Shown in pieces: positions 36,231 to 45,391 of a DNA stretch of 64,000 bases. The DNA comes from an uncultured Carboxylicivirga sp. (GTDB taxonomy: Bacteria > Bacteroidota > Bacteroidia > Bacteroidales > Marinilabiliaceae), in assembly GCA_947503525.1 (NCBI GenBank), contig CANNEA010000002.1, positions 1,178,001 to 1,242,000 of the forward strand. The letters run 5' to 3'. How positions within the stretch are numbered: the stretch's first letter is position 1; each line of letters starts with the position of its first letter. A model generated the notes under the pieces. It did not search any database. It was not told the DNA's origin and was given only the letters and a program-made list of their open reading frames with translations. The position numbers were made by a program, and so were the translations under genes.

Positions 36231-38120
36231 ATGATGAATCCAAAAGAGTTTTATTACCCGTCGCAAGAAGTGGTGGACAATGCCACTGTAAAATCATATG
36301 ATGAGCTATATGATGAATCCATTAAAGACAGAGAAGGATTTTGGGCTAAGGAAGCCGAACAACTGGAGTGGTATAAACCTTGGGATAAAGTTATGGATGG
36401 TTCCAATCATCCCTATTATAAGTGGTTTGTCGGTGCAAAAACCAACATTGTTCACAATGCTATTGACCGCCATCTAAAAACAGCCAATCGCAATAAATTA
36501 GCTTTTATATGGGAAGGAGAGCCCGGTGATTTAAAAACCTATTCCTACCATGCGCTCAATCGTGAAGTCAGTGAATTTGCCAATATACTAAAAGCCATGG
36601 GGGTGCATAAAGGGGATATTGTGACGATTTACATGCCACAGATTCCGGAACAAATTTTTGCAATGTTGGCTTGTGCTAAAATAGGGGCAGCTCACAGTGT
36701 GGTTTATGGAGGTTTTAGTCATGAGGCCCTGGCCGAGCGAATAAATGATGCCAAGAGCCGTGTCGTTATTACGGCTGATGGAGGTTTTAGACGCGGCAAG
36801 GCCACCAAGCTAAAGGCCATTGTAAACCAAGCCATGGAATTATCACCAACCATGGAGGTTTGTATTACGGTTAAACGAACGGGAGAAGAAGTTTACATGG
36901 AGAACGATCGTGATTATTGGTATCATGATTTAAAAGCACTTCCAATTGCCAGCCACAAATGTGCGACTGAAGAAATGGACGCTGAGGATATGTTATTTTT
37001 ATTATATACTTCAGGATCCACAGGAAAACCAAAGGGACTTGTGCATACACATGGTGGCTATAGTGTATATACTTCAGCTACGCATCGCATGGTATTTGAT
37101 ATTAAACCGGAAGATAGATGGTGGTGTGCTGCTGATCCAGGTTGGATTACAGGCCATAGTTATATGGTGTACGGCCCCTTGATTAATGGTTCAACAATTT
37201 TTATGTATGAAGGAGCTCCAAATCATCCATATCCGGATCGTTGGTGGCGCATGATTGATAAATATGGCATTACGATTTTATATACCTCACCAACGGCTAT
37301 TCGTGGTTTAATGCGTTATGGTGAATCATGGGTTAAGCGGCATGATATTAGTTCGCTCCGATTATTAGGTTCGGTTGGAGAACCAATAAATCCTGAGGCC
37401 TGGCGATGGTATCACGATACGGTTGGTAATGGTAAATGCCCAATTATGGATACCTGGTGGCAAACCGAAACAGGAGGATTTGTAATCACACCTTTGCCGG
37501 TTACTCCGCTAAAACCAGGATCGGCAACCAAACCATTTTTTGGACATGAAGTGGGAATCGTTAATGAAAAGGGAGAGGATGTGGCAGCGAATGATGTTGG
37601 AGCATTGGTTATAAAGAATCCTTGGCCGGGTATGGCTCGAACCATCATGAATGATGATGAGCGCTATAATGAAACCTATTGGAAGAAATTTGAAAAGCAG
37701 AAATATTACCATGCTGGTGATTCCGCTAAAAAAGATGAAGATGGCTATTACTGGATTATTGGCCGTAGCGATGATGTTATAAAAGTAAGTGGATATCGTT
37801 TGGGAACCGCTGAAATTGAAAGTGCAATGGTAAGTCATCCGGCAATTGCTGAATCGGCAGCCATAGCTTTACCACATGAATTGAAAGGTAGCGGCATTCA
37901 TGTGTATGCTATACTGCGTGAAGGTAGGGAGGCAAGTAAAGAACTAGAGAAAGAGCTACTTGATCATGTGGCTCAAGCAATGGGACCAATAGCAAAACCT
38001 GAAGAAGTCATATTCGCCGATTCATTGCCAAAAACCAGAAGTGGTAAAATTATGCGTAGGGTATTAAAAGCCCGTGCATTAGGAGAAGATGAAGGTGACT
38101 TAAGCACTTTAGATGATTAA
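36231..38120 (+). CDS. acs: Acetyl-CoA synthetase (AMP-forming)
   Basis: This 629 aa enzyme activates acetate to acetyl-CoA through acetyl-AMP. It has the adenylate-forming motifs YTSGSTGKPKGLVHTHGG (P-loop like), WWQTETGG (acyl-pocket Trp), the hinge region GRSDDVIKVSGYRLG, and the C-terminal catalytic Lys in KTRSGKIMRR that is the usual acetylation site. The ending GDLSTLDD is also typical of Acs. Propionyl-CoA synthetase is the nearest alternative, but the conserved pocket favours acetate. It could work with the acetate-permease-like symporter at 15.7-18.1 kb. A strong terminator follows. Confidence 0.93.
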   Translation: MMNPKEFYYPSQEVVDNATVKSYDELYDESIKDREGFWAKEAEQLEWYKPWDKVMDGSNHPYYKWFVGAKTNIVHNAIDRHLKTANRNKLAFIWEGEPGDLKTYSYHALNREVSEFANILKAMGVHKGDIVTIYMPQIPEQIFAMLACAKIGAAHSVVYGGFSHEALAERINDAKSRVVITADGGFRRGKATKLKAIVNQAMELSPTMEVCITVKRTGEEVYMENDRDYWYHDLKALPIASHKCATEEMDAEDMLFLLYTSGSTGKPKGLVHTHGGYSVYTSATHRMVFDIKPEDRWWCAADPGWITGHSYMVYGPLINGSTIFMYEGAPNHPYPDRWWRMIDKYGITILYTSPTAIRGLMRYGESWVKRHDISSLRLLGSVGEPINPEAWRWYHDTVGNGKCPIMDTWWQTETGGFVITPLPVTPLKPGSATKPFFGHEVGIVNEKGEDVAANDVGALVIKNPWPGMARTIMNDDERYNETYWKKFEKQKYYHAGDSAKKDEDGYYWIIGRSDDVIKVSGYRLGTAEIESAMVSHPAIAESAAIALPHELKGSGIHVYAILREGREASKELEKELLDHVAQAMGPIAKPEEVIFADSLPKTRSGKIMRRVLKARALGEDEGDLSTLDD

Positions 38121-38140
38121 ACATTATGACTGTTAGAATA

Positions 38141-38170
38141 AACGCAGGATCATTTTTGATCCTGCGTTTT
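38141..38170 (+). terminator. Terminator of acs
   Basis: AACGCAGGATCA (38141-38152) pairs perfectly with TGATCCTGCGTT (38157-38168) around a TTTT loop and runs into T. Confidence 0.92.
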
Positions 38171-38263
38171 GCTTTATTCTGATAATTAAGTATTCATTCA
38201 TTTGGATTAAACATTGTAGAATAAATCAGAATGGCTATTTTCGAACTCAGGAATTAGCTAGCC

Positions 38264-40774
38264 ATGAATTACAAAAGAATATCCTTTTGCATATCCTTCA
38301 CAATGTTTTTTGCTTTTGTGTCATTTGCACAGCATAAGCAATCGTATACTCCTTTCAGCGAAGAGTTATTTGTGGTTTCCAATTATTCGAATCAGAATAA
38401 TAAATTGGAAAAGGAATGGCGAAGTATTGATGATTTACTAAAAAGAGGTGTAAGAGGCTTTATCTTTGAGCTTGAATTGGATTCGGGATTTATTTATGCC
38501 AGAACTCCAAAGGATTCTTTGGTTTCAGCATTCGATTTAATTCAACCTATAGCAACCTACTTGAATGCAATGCCGGATGAAGTAATTGTATTGTTTTTAG
38601 ATTATAAGTTTTCGTCCGACAGGCTAATTACACTTTTGCAGCAATTAGGACTTTATCAAAAGCTGTGGATAGAAGAAAGGAAAGGGCAATGGCCTAGTCA
38701 TAAATTGATGGCTAAGGCAGAAAAGCAGCTTGTGCTTTTTACTATGAATGACCTTCCGGTTTTAGCACCGGGAATTCATTATGTATGGAATCATGCAATT
38801 GAACCCTTTCAATCATTTGACATCAATCCACAGGTCAATGGAAAGTATAAAAATGGACAGGCTAAAAATGAATTTATATTCTTTACAGGCTATAATTTGC
38901 CAAGTGATACAACTGGTTTAACTATCCCATTTGCTAATTTCAAGGTGAATGAAAATCCTTTTATTGTAGCACACCTGATAAATTTATGGAAGAATACTGG
39001 TAAGAAACCAACTTTTCTGGTTGTCAATAAATTTCGAAATGACATTATCGCAGCTGCAAATAATATTCTGGTTCATCGATCAGTAAGAGGTGTGGTCACG
39101 CATAATGGTCAGTTACTTGAACATGTTCTTTGGGAAGGTGGAGTAAGTGCTAATTCAAGTGGAGCATTTTCTTTTCCATATATACGTGGTGAAGATGTTT
39201 ATTTAATTGCCAACAAACCTGGTTTTCACCTTACACCTAATAATATTAAAAATGAAGGACTGGAAAGGAATCTTATTCAGAATATTATAGCTACGCCGAT
39301 TCAGATTAATAATGGTCTGCAAGCTTTTTATCCTTTCGATGGTAATGCTAAAGATGCAGGAGTCGAAAAGATACATGGGACTATCGAAGGTGCTAATTTT
39401 GTAGATGATACTGAGAGAGGTCCTGTAGTTCACCTTAAAGAGCCTCAATTAATAAGGCTATCCAACGGAGAGGATTTAGGAATATACAATCAAGATTTTA
39501 CGATTAGTACCTGGGTAAAAGTAGATTCGTTTTCTTCTACGGATCTTAGTATTCTGGGCACAGCTGAAAGTTATTACAGAAAAGGTCTGCATCTTCAATT
39601 GAGAAATCGAAAACCTTACTTTGGATTTTTCTCGAACGATTTGATGGGCAAGAGTATTCTTCAGAAAGAGCGCTGGTACCATTTGGCATGGAGATATAGT
39701 AAACGTTCAGGAGAACAAGCCATATTTATTAATGGCACATTAGATGCGAGTTCAGTTGGTCATCCATCCTTTATGGGGCGAACACCATTGATGGTTGGAA
39801 AGTCTATTGCCATGCATAATTTTTTTAATGGCTCGATTGATGATTTGGCCATCTGGAACCGTCCTCTTGGTGATGAAGAGATATGGAATTTATATCAGGA
39901 TGTGTATGATTTAAGTAAAGTTTCATTTGTGGATCGAATGCAATCTCATTGGAGATGGTATGCGGTGATAATTACCTTATTATTCATATTAGTGGCTTCC
40001 CGGATTTATAAGGTGGTGAACAATAAATCAAGACAATTGAATATCGTTGTTGATGAGCTAAGTTTACCGCGGAAGAATGCTATACGCTTATTTGGTGGAT
40101 TTCAGGTTTTTGATAATGAATCAAATGATATTACTTACCTGTTTACACCAAAGGTTAAACTTCTTTTTATTGCGATTTTACTGCGGAGTTTGAAGTTGAA
40201 AAATGGAATATCTTCCGAAACATTGGATAAAAGAATATGGTCGGGTCTTAGTAAAAAGAATGCGGCTAATAATAGAGGAGTTACAATGAGCAAGCTAAGG
40301 CAGGTTCTACAACTGGTGGATGGTGTTGCAGTGGTTAATGATCTCGATTATTGGCGTGTTGAATTATCTGAAGATGTATTTTGTGACTATGCTGAAAGTG
40401 TGAGCCTTATAAAATCCGGTCAATTGGGTGGAGATGAGACTGTCTTTAAAAGGTTCTATAGTTTAGTGCATAAAGGGAGCCTTCTGCCTGATATTGAATT
40501 AGAATGGTTAGATAGCTACAAAGGAGCTATTGCAAGTGAAATAATTGACGTCTTTTTTAGTTTTATGAAAGAAGCAGGAAAAGAATGCCCTTCTGAATTA
40601 ATAGTCAAATTATGCGATAGGATATTTGAGGCTGATCCGATTAATGAAGAAGCCTTAAAGTATAAAACAAAAGCCTTAAATCAACTTGGCTTATATAACA
40701 AAGCGAAGTATACTCGTCAGGATTTTGCTCAGCGATATAAAGAAAGTATCGGAGAAGTGTTTCATGAAAAATGA
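38264..40774 (+). CDS. Transmembrane regulator: PI-PLC-like and LamG outside, SARP-like DNA-binding domain inside
   Basis: This 836 aa protein has a signal peptide (1-22) and a PI-PLC X-like domain at about 25-180 whose catalytic His and metal residues appear replaced. A LamG/concanavalin-type domain lies at about 350-548 (FTISTWVKVDSF, KERWYHLAWRYSK, GSIDDLAIWNRPL), and one membrane helix at about 565-583. The cytosolic part has a winged-helix region (about 605-700, IRLFGGFQVFDNES, KLLFIAILLRS) and a bacterial transcriptional activator (BTAD/TPR) domain at about 705-836 with EADPINEEALKYKTKALNQLG. This is the build of a one-step membrane-bound SARP-like regulator. It directly precedes the oxidoreductase cluster and probably controls it. 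Confidence 0.75.
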   Translation: MNYKRISFCISFTMFFAFVSFAQHKQSYTPFSEELFVVSNYSNQNNKLEKEWRSIDDLLKRGVRGFIFELELDSGFIYARTPKDSLVSAFDLIQPIATYLNAMPDEVIVLFLDYKFSSDRLITLLQQLGLYQKLWIEERKGQWPSHKLMAKAEKQLVLFTMNDLPVLAPGIHYVWNHAIEPFQSFDINPQVNGKYKNGQAKNEFIFFTGYNLPSDTTGLTIPFANFKVNENPFIVAHLINLWKNTGKKPTFLVVNKFRNDIIAAANNILVHRSVRGVVTHNGQLLEHVLWEGGVSANSSGAFSFPYIRGEDVYLIANKPGFHLTPNNIKNEGLERNLIQNIIATPIQINNGLQAFYPFDGNAKDAGVEKIHGTIEGANFVDDTERGPVVHLKEPQLIRLSNGEDLGIYNQDFTISTWVKVDSFSSTDLSILGTAESYYRKGLHLQLRNRKPYFGFFSNDLMGKSILQKERWYHLAWRYSKRSGEQAIFINGTLDASSVGHPSFMGRTPLMVGKSIAMHNFFNGSIDDLAIWNRPLGDEEIWNLYQDVYDLSKVSFVDRMQSHWRWYAVIITLLFILVASRIYKVVNNKSRQLNIVVDELSLPRKNAIRLFGGFQVFDNESNDITYLFTPKVKLLFIAILLRSLKLKNGISSETLDKRIWSGLSKKNAANNRGVTMSKLRQVLQLVDGVAVVNDLDYWRVELSEDVFCDYAESVSLIKSGQLGGDETVFKRFYSLVHKGSLLPDIELEWLDSYKGAIASEIIDVFFSFMKEAGKECPSELIVKLCDRIFEADPINEEALKYKTKALNQLGLYNKAKYTRQDFAQRYKESIGEVFHEK

Positions 40775-40997
40775 TTAAAGTAATCAAGTTTATTTCTTCA
40801 ATTCAATATTAATTCATCATTAATTTTATCGCTTTACAAATTTATTTTTAACTTTTATTTGCTTTTTTAAAACTCATGTTATTAGGATGTAAGGAGTAAT
40901 ATTAATGTCAAATTAATGCGGCTTTAATTTCTTTTTTGAGTTATTTTAAGCTTCCGCTAACGCACCCGCCCTACATTTCGTTTCAGATTCACATCTA

Positions 40998-42527
40998 ATG
41001 TTTATGAAGCGATTGATTTTGTTATTTAAGCGTAAGAAAACGCTTTTTATCTTCCTTGCAGGATTCGCCTGCACACTTATTTTAATTTATCCTTTTAACA
41101 AGGCAGTATCTTATACAAGTACTGATAACTATTGTAATTCTTGTCATGTTCATGATCATGCTGAAGATAGCTGGCGCTTATCAGCCCACGTCAATAATAA
41201 AAGTGGTGTTGTTGTTCATTGTGTTGATTGCCATTTGCCACCAAAAGAAGAAGGTTATCTAAAGGCCAAAGCATATCATGGAGCAAAAGATCTTTATGGA
41301 TTTTATTTTAAAGATTCAGCCGATTATAAATGGGAATCGAAACGAACTGCTGAATTGGCCAATACTTTCACGTATGAATCATCATGTAAAAAATGTCATT
41401 CTAATTTGTACCCGGCAACCATAAGTACTAAAGGTGCTGATTCGCATATGCACTATGAGAATCATAATGAAACCATGACTTGTTTAAATTGCCACATGCA
41501 CACCGGACATTACAACCCAAATTATCAGCATGCGCAGAACCAATCATTTGGAGATGAAGAAGGACCAAAGGAGTTATTTACGGAAGCTACAACAATAAGC
41601 TCGTTTGAAAATTATGTTGAAAATATACCGGGTTCATCTGTAAGTTTTTCTATGGTCGCTATTGACGGTGGGGAGTTCTTGCTAGGCAGTCCTGAAGATG
41701 AGAGCTATAGAAGAAAAGATGAAGGACCGCAGCGAAAAGTAAAAGTGAGTCCGTTTTTTATGGCAGAAGTCGAAGTAAGCTGGGATGAATTTTTAGCTTG
41801 GTTTGGACAAACGGCCAGTGAAGGACGAAAGGAGGCTGAAACCAACTTGGAAGAAGTGGATGCCATTAGTGGTGCAACTCCTCCATGGGGTGCCCCAGAT
41901 CAGGGATGGGGTAAAGGTCAGCGCCCTGCAATTACAATGTCGCACCATGCAGCTGTTCAATATTGCCGTTGGCTGTCGCATGTTACAGGTAAAACATATC
42001 GATTACCAACAGAGGCTGAGTGGGAGTATGCAGCTCGTGGAGGAAAGCAAACAGCTTATCCATTTGAAGGATCACCAAAAGATTATTCAGAATTATCATT
42101 CTGGAATAAATGGTTAGGTGTAGACACTGCAGTTATTGGTCGATATGTAAGCTACAAAGCCAATTCGAATGGGAAGTCACAATTGGCGGATATGGTTAAA
42201 GCCAATCCATATGGTTTGAAAAATATGAATGGGAATGTTGCTGAGTTTTGTTCTGACTGGTATTCGGCAGATACTTACAAAAATTATAAAGAAGAAGAAC
42301 TTATTGATCCTAAGGGGCCATCACGAGGGCGTGAGCATGTTGTGCGTGGAGGATCGTTCCGTAGTGATGCCAGCGAGTTGCGTTCAGCTGCTCGTTCATA
42401 TACCGAAACTAAAAACTGGCTAAAAACAGATCCGCAAATGCCAAAGAGTATCTGGTGGTATTCCGATGCTAATCATGTTGGTTTTAGGGTGGTTTGTGAA
42501 GTGCCTGAAAATATTGAAATAAAATAA
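40998..42527 (+). CDS. Tetraheme NapC/NrfH-type cytochrome fused to an FGE-sulfatase-like domain
   Basis: This 509 aa protein has an N-terminal membrane anchor (about residues 14-31) and four CxxCH heme sites at 46-50, 75-79, 130-134 and 162-166, as in NapC/NirT/NrfH quinol dehydrogenases. A formylglycine-generating-enzyme-like domain follows from about 218 to 500, with IDGGEFLLGSPEDE, YRLPTEAEWEYAARGG, NMNGNVAEFCSDWY, VVRGGSFRSD and NHVGFRVVCE. The two catalytic cysteines of true FGE are replaced (Ser and Glu after GGSFR), so it is unlikely to modify sulfatases. It probably passes electrons between quinone and periplasmic partners, with the second domain as a docking or binding module. It opens the oxidoreductase cluster. 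Confidence 0.82.
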   Translation: MFMKRLILLFKRKKTLFIFLAGFACTLILIYPFNKAVSYTSTDNYCNSCHVHDHAEDSWRLSAHVNNKSGVVVHCVDCHLPPKEEGYLKAKAYHGAKDLYGFYFKDSADYKWESKRTAELANTFTYESSCKKCHSNLYPATISTKGADSHMHYENHNETMTCLNCHMHTGHYNPNYQHAQNQSFGDEEGPKELFTEATTISSFENYVENIPGSSVSFSMVAIDGGEFLLGSPEDESYRRKDEGPQRKVKVSPFFMAEVEVSWDEFLAWFGQTASEGRKEAETNLEEVDAISGATPPWGAPDQGWGKGQRPAITMSHHAAVQYCRWLSHVTGKTYRLPTEAEWEYAARGGKQTAYPFEGSPKDYSELSFWNKWLGVDTAVIGRYVSYKANSNGKSQLADMVKANPYGLKNMNGNVAEFCSDWYSADTYKNYKEEELIDPKGPSRGREHVVRGGSFRSDASELRSAARSYTETKNWLKTDPQMPKSIWWYSDANHVGFRVVCEVPENIEIK

Positions 42528-42563
42528 GCTAGATCCCAATAATAAGAGTTGCTTAAATACAAA

Positions 42564-43925
42564 ATGAATAAAATGAAGAAGAATATAGACCGAAGGAAGT
42601 TCATACAAAATGCCTCAATGGCAAGTGCTGTTGGAGCTCTGGCTTTAGGAGCATTAGGTTCATGTAAATCAGCAAAAACACCAGAGGAATTGGGTCTGCC
42701 TCCGTTAAGAAAAGCAGCTCCTAAGGGTAAAAAGTTAAAGGCCGGGCTAATCGGTTGTGGGCACAGGGGCACTGGAGCATTATTAAATTTTTTAAGCGCA
42801 GGACCGGATTTAGAAGTGGGTGCTCTGGGTGATGTTTTTCCAGAGAAAGTAGCATCAGTACGTGATCGATTGAGTAAATATAAGTTAAGTGTGCCGGATG
42901 ATAAGTGTTTTACAGGATTAGATGCTTTTCAGAAAGTAATTGATTCGGATGTTGATGTAGTTCTTTTGGCTACTCCTCCATATTTTCGTCCAGATCACTT
43001 TAAAGCAGCAGTTCAAGCCAAAAAACATGTGTTTATGGAAAAGCCTGTAGCAGTTGATTCGGTTGGTATTCGGTCGGTCATTGCTTCTGCCAGAGCTGCC
43101 AAACAAATGGGATTAAATGTGGTAACGGGAACACAGCGTCGTCATCAACGTGATTATCTTGCTTGCTATGAGCAAGTGGCTAATGGAGCTATAGGCCAGC
43201 CATTATCGGCAAAAGCCTTCTGGAATCAGGAACACGTATGGTTTCGTCGTCGTCAGGCAGGCTGGACTGATATGGAATATATGCTTCGCAACTGGAATAA
43301 CTTTTATTGGTTAAGTGGAGATCATATCCTGGATACACATATTCATAATATTGATGTGGTGAATTGGTTTATGGGTAAAACCCCATTGTCAGCCACAGGA
43401 TATGGAGGGCGTCATCGTCGTGAGACCGGAAATCAATTCGACTTTTTCAGTATTGATTTTAATTATGGAAATGGTTCTTTCTCCCATAGTATGTGCCGAC
43501 AGATAGATAATTGTTCAAATGGTGTGGGAGAAATGGTTATGGGAACAAAAGGTTATACCAATTGTCGCGATAAGATATTTGACCTTAATGGGAACATTAT
43601 TTGGCAATATCAATATCCTTTGGACAAAGAGGGGAATCCAACTACAAAAGTTAAAGTGAGTCCATATATACAAGAACATATCCACCTGGTAACAGCTATA
43701 CGCAGCAATATATATGTGAATGAAGGCGAACGAACAGCGCTTTCTAACTTAACCGCCATAATGGGACGAGAAGCTGCTTACACCGGGAAACAAATTACCT
43801 GGGATCAAATAATGAGTTCCAAATCGAAACTTGGACCGGATAAACTGGACATGAATACCGTATATGACGCGCCTGAAACACCAATACCGGGAACAGCGAT
43901 TAAGAACACTTCAAATTCGCATTAA
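42564..43925 (+). CDS. Tat-exported lipoprotein-type Gfo/Idh/MocA oxidoreductase
   Basis: This 453 aa protein has a twin-arginine signal (NIDRRKFIQNASMASAVGA) ending in a lipobox-like GALGSC. It then has a Rossmann fold starting GLIGCGHRGTGALL at about residue 62 and the family signature MEKPVA near residue 163, where Lys is the usual catalytic or cofactor-contact residue. His residues in DTHIHNIDVVNWF match the active-site helix. It should be folded with its NAD(P) in the cytosol and exported to the periplasm. The true start is the ATG at 42564 or 42573; a TTG at 42549 is rejected. It follows the cytochrome fusion by 36 bases. Confidence 0.88.
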   Translation: MNKMKKNIDRRKFIQNASMASAVGALALGALGSCKSAKTPEELGLPPLRKAAPKGKKLKAGLIGCGHRGTGALLNFLSAGPDLEVGALGDVFPEKVASVRDRLSKYKLSVPDDKCFTGLDAFQKVIDSDVDVVLLATPPYFRPDHFKAAVQAKKHVFMEKPVAVDSVGIRSVIASARAAKQMGLNVVTGTQRRHQRDYLACYEQVANGAIGQPLSAKAFWNQEHVWFRRRQAGWTDMEYMLRNWNNFYWLSGDHILDTHIHNIDVVNWFMGKTPLSATGYGGRHRRETGNQFDFFSIDFNYGNGSFSHSMCRQIDNCSNGVGEMVMGTKGYTNCRDKIFDLNGNIIWQYQYPLDKEGNPTTKVKVSPYIQEHIHLVTAIRSNIYVNEGERTALSNLTAIMGREAAYTGKQITWDQIMSSKSKLGPDKLDMNTVYDAPETPIPGTAIKNTSNSH

Positions 43926-44018
43926 TAAAGTTTAATGCTGATACATATTAAAAAATAAAAGCAGTTGTTGATCATTTTACATGCTAAAAGAGATAAATCA
44001 TAACTAACATATCATCCA

Positions 44019-45374
44019 ATGGATAATAAATCTTTAAATCGAAGAAGCTTTCTGAAAAGGGGACTGGTTGCTACGGCTGGAGCAGCTCTTTTTCCAAGTG
44101 TAATACCAGCATCCGCCATGGGGCGTAATGGTTTTGTGCCTCCAAGTGATCGAATTGTGATGGGGGCCATTGGAGTAGGTGGTATGGGACGTCATAATAT
44201 GAATCAGTTTTTAAAAAACAAAGCGGTTCAGTTAGTGGCGGTTTGTGATGTGGATGAAAGGCACAACAAAATTGCCAAAGACCTGATCAATAAGCAATAT
44301 GGTAATAAAGATGCCAGATCTTATAAGCTTTTTACCGAGATTCTGGAAAAAGAAAAAATGGATGCTGTTACCATGGCCTTGCCAGATCATTGGCATGGGA
44401 TCATTGGTGTGGCAACTGCTAAAAAAGGATTAGATATCTATGGTGAAAAACCATTGGCACGTACTATTCTTGAGTCGAGAGCCATTGTAGATGCGGCCAA
44501 CAAAAACAACATTGTATGGCAGACCGGAAGCTGGCAGCGATCAAGACCTAATTTTTACAAAGCAGCATTATTGGTAAGAAACGGAGTGCTAGGTAAAATA
44601 TCAAAGGTTGAAGTTGGCTTGCCTGATGGAAGAGCATCTGTTGGAATTAAAGGAATTCAAGCACCTCCGCCGGAAGTGGATTACGATTTATGGGTAGGTC
44701 CTGCACCTAAGGTCCCTTATCGTGGGATATTGCATTTTGATTGGCGATGGATGATGGATTATTCAGGCGGACAGTTAACTGACTGGGCTGGCCATCATGT
44801 TGATATTGCACATTGGGGATTAGATTACGATAAGATTGGTCCAAGCGAGGTGAAAGCTTCAGGTGTATTTCCGGTTGATGGTATTTATGATGTTCCTGTG
44901 GAATATTTGATTGAAGCGAAATATGAGACTGGTGTGGAAATGACCATCGCTAATGCCAATTATTTTATTGAGCGCAGAACTTCTAAAGAATGGAAGCGTG
45001 AAAAACAATGGACTACTGGAATGGGTACGACATGGTATGGTGAGCACGGTTGGATTCACGTAAGTCGTCATGGGATATGGGCGAGTAAGCCTGAGCTTTT
45101 GAAGATCGATGAAAAAGATCTGTCTTTGAAAATTTATAAGAGCGCAGATCATCATAAAAACTTTATAGAATGCGTTAAATCGCGACAAGAAACCATAACA
45201 CCTGCAGAAACAGCACATCGCTCAATAAGTGTGGCTTTGGTAGGCGAAATCGCAATGCAAACAGGAGAGAACTTAAAGTGGGATTATAGAAATGAACGTT
45301 TCACAAACAGTGAGTATGCAAATAAAATGTTACAACGTCCGTTCCGTTCACCTTGGAAATTACCTGAGTTTTAA
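44019..45374 (+). CDS. Tat-exported Gfo/Idh/MocA oxidoreductase
   Basis: This 451 aa protein has a twin-arginine signal (LNRRSFLKRGLVATAGAAL) with a probable cleavage site after PASA. The dinucleotide motif is GAIGVGGMGRHN, the family signature GEKPLA lies near residue 145, and the active-site region is DWAGHHVDIAHWGLD. The PDHWHG segment and the C-terminal RPFRSPWKLPEF are shared with Planctomycetes- and Bacteroidota-type exported Gfo/Idh/MocA proteins, some of which act on sugar C3 hydroxyls. The exact substrate is unknown. A 93-base gap precedes it; ThuA follows after 17 bases. Confidence 0.88.
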   Translation: MDNKSLNRRSFLKRGLVATAGAALFPSVIPASAMGRNGFVPPSDRIVMGAIGVGGMGRHNMNQFLKNKAVQLVAVCDVDERHNKIAKDLINKQYGNKDARSYKLFTEILEKEKMDAVTMALPDHWHGIIGVATAKKGLDIYGEKPLARTILESRAIVDAANKNNIVWQTGSWQRSRPNFYKAALLVRNGVLGKISKVEVGLPDGRASVGIKGIQAPPPEVDYDLWVGPAPKVPYRGILHFDWRWMMDYSGGQLTDWAGHHVDIAHWGLDYDKIGPSEVKASGVFPVDGIYDVPVEYLIEAKYETGVEMTIANANYFIERRTSKEWKREKQWTTGMGTTWYGEHGWIHVSRHGIWASKPELLKIDEKDLSLKIYKSADHHKNFIECVKSRQETITPAETAHRSISVALVGEIAMQTGENLKWDYRNERFTNSEYANKMLQRPFRSPWKLPEF

Positions 45375-45391
45375 CCTCTAATTTAAAAGCA

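Noticed and set aside
36231-38120. Propionyl-CoA synthetase instead of acetyl-CoA synthetase
   Set aside because: The WWQTETGG pocket and the C-terminal ending fit Acs better; the distinction is not absolute without alignment.
40998-42527. Annotation of the cytochrome fusion as a genuine sulfatase-modifying enzyme
   Set aside because: The catalytic Cys pair is not present at the expected place and no sulfatase gene is nearby.
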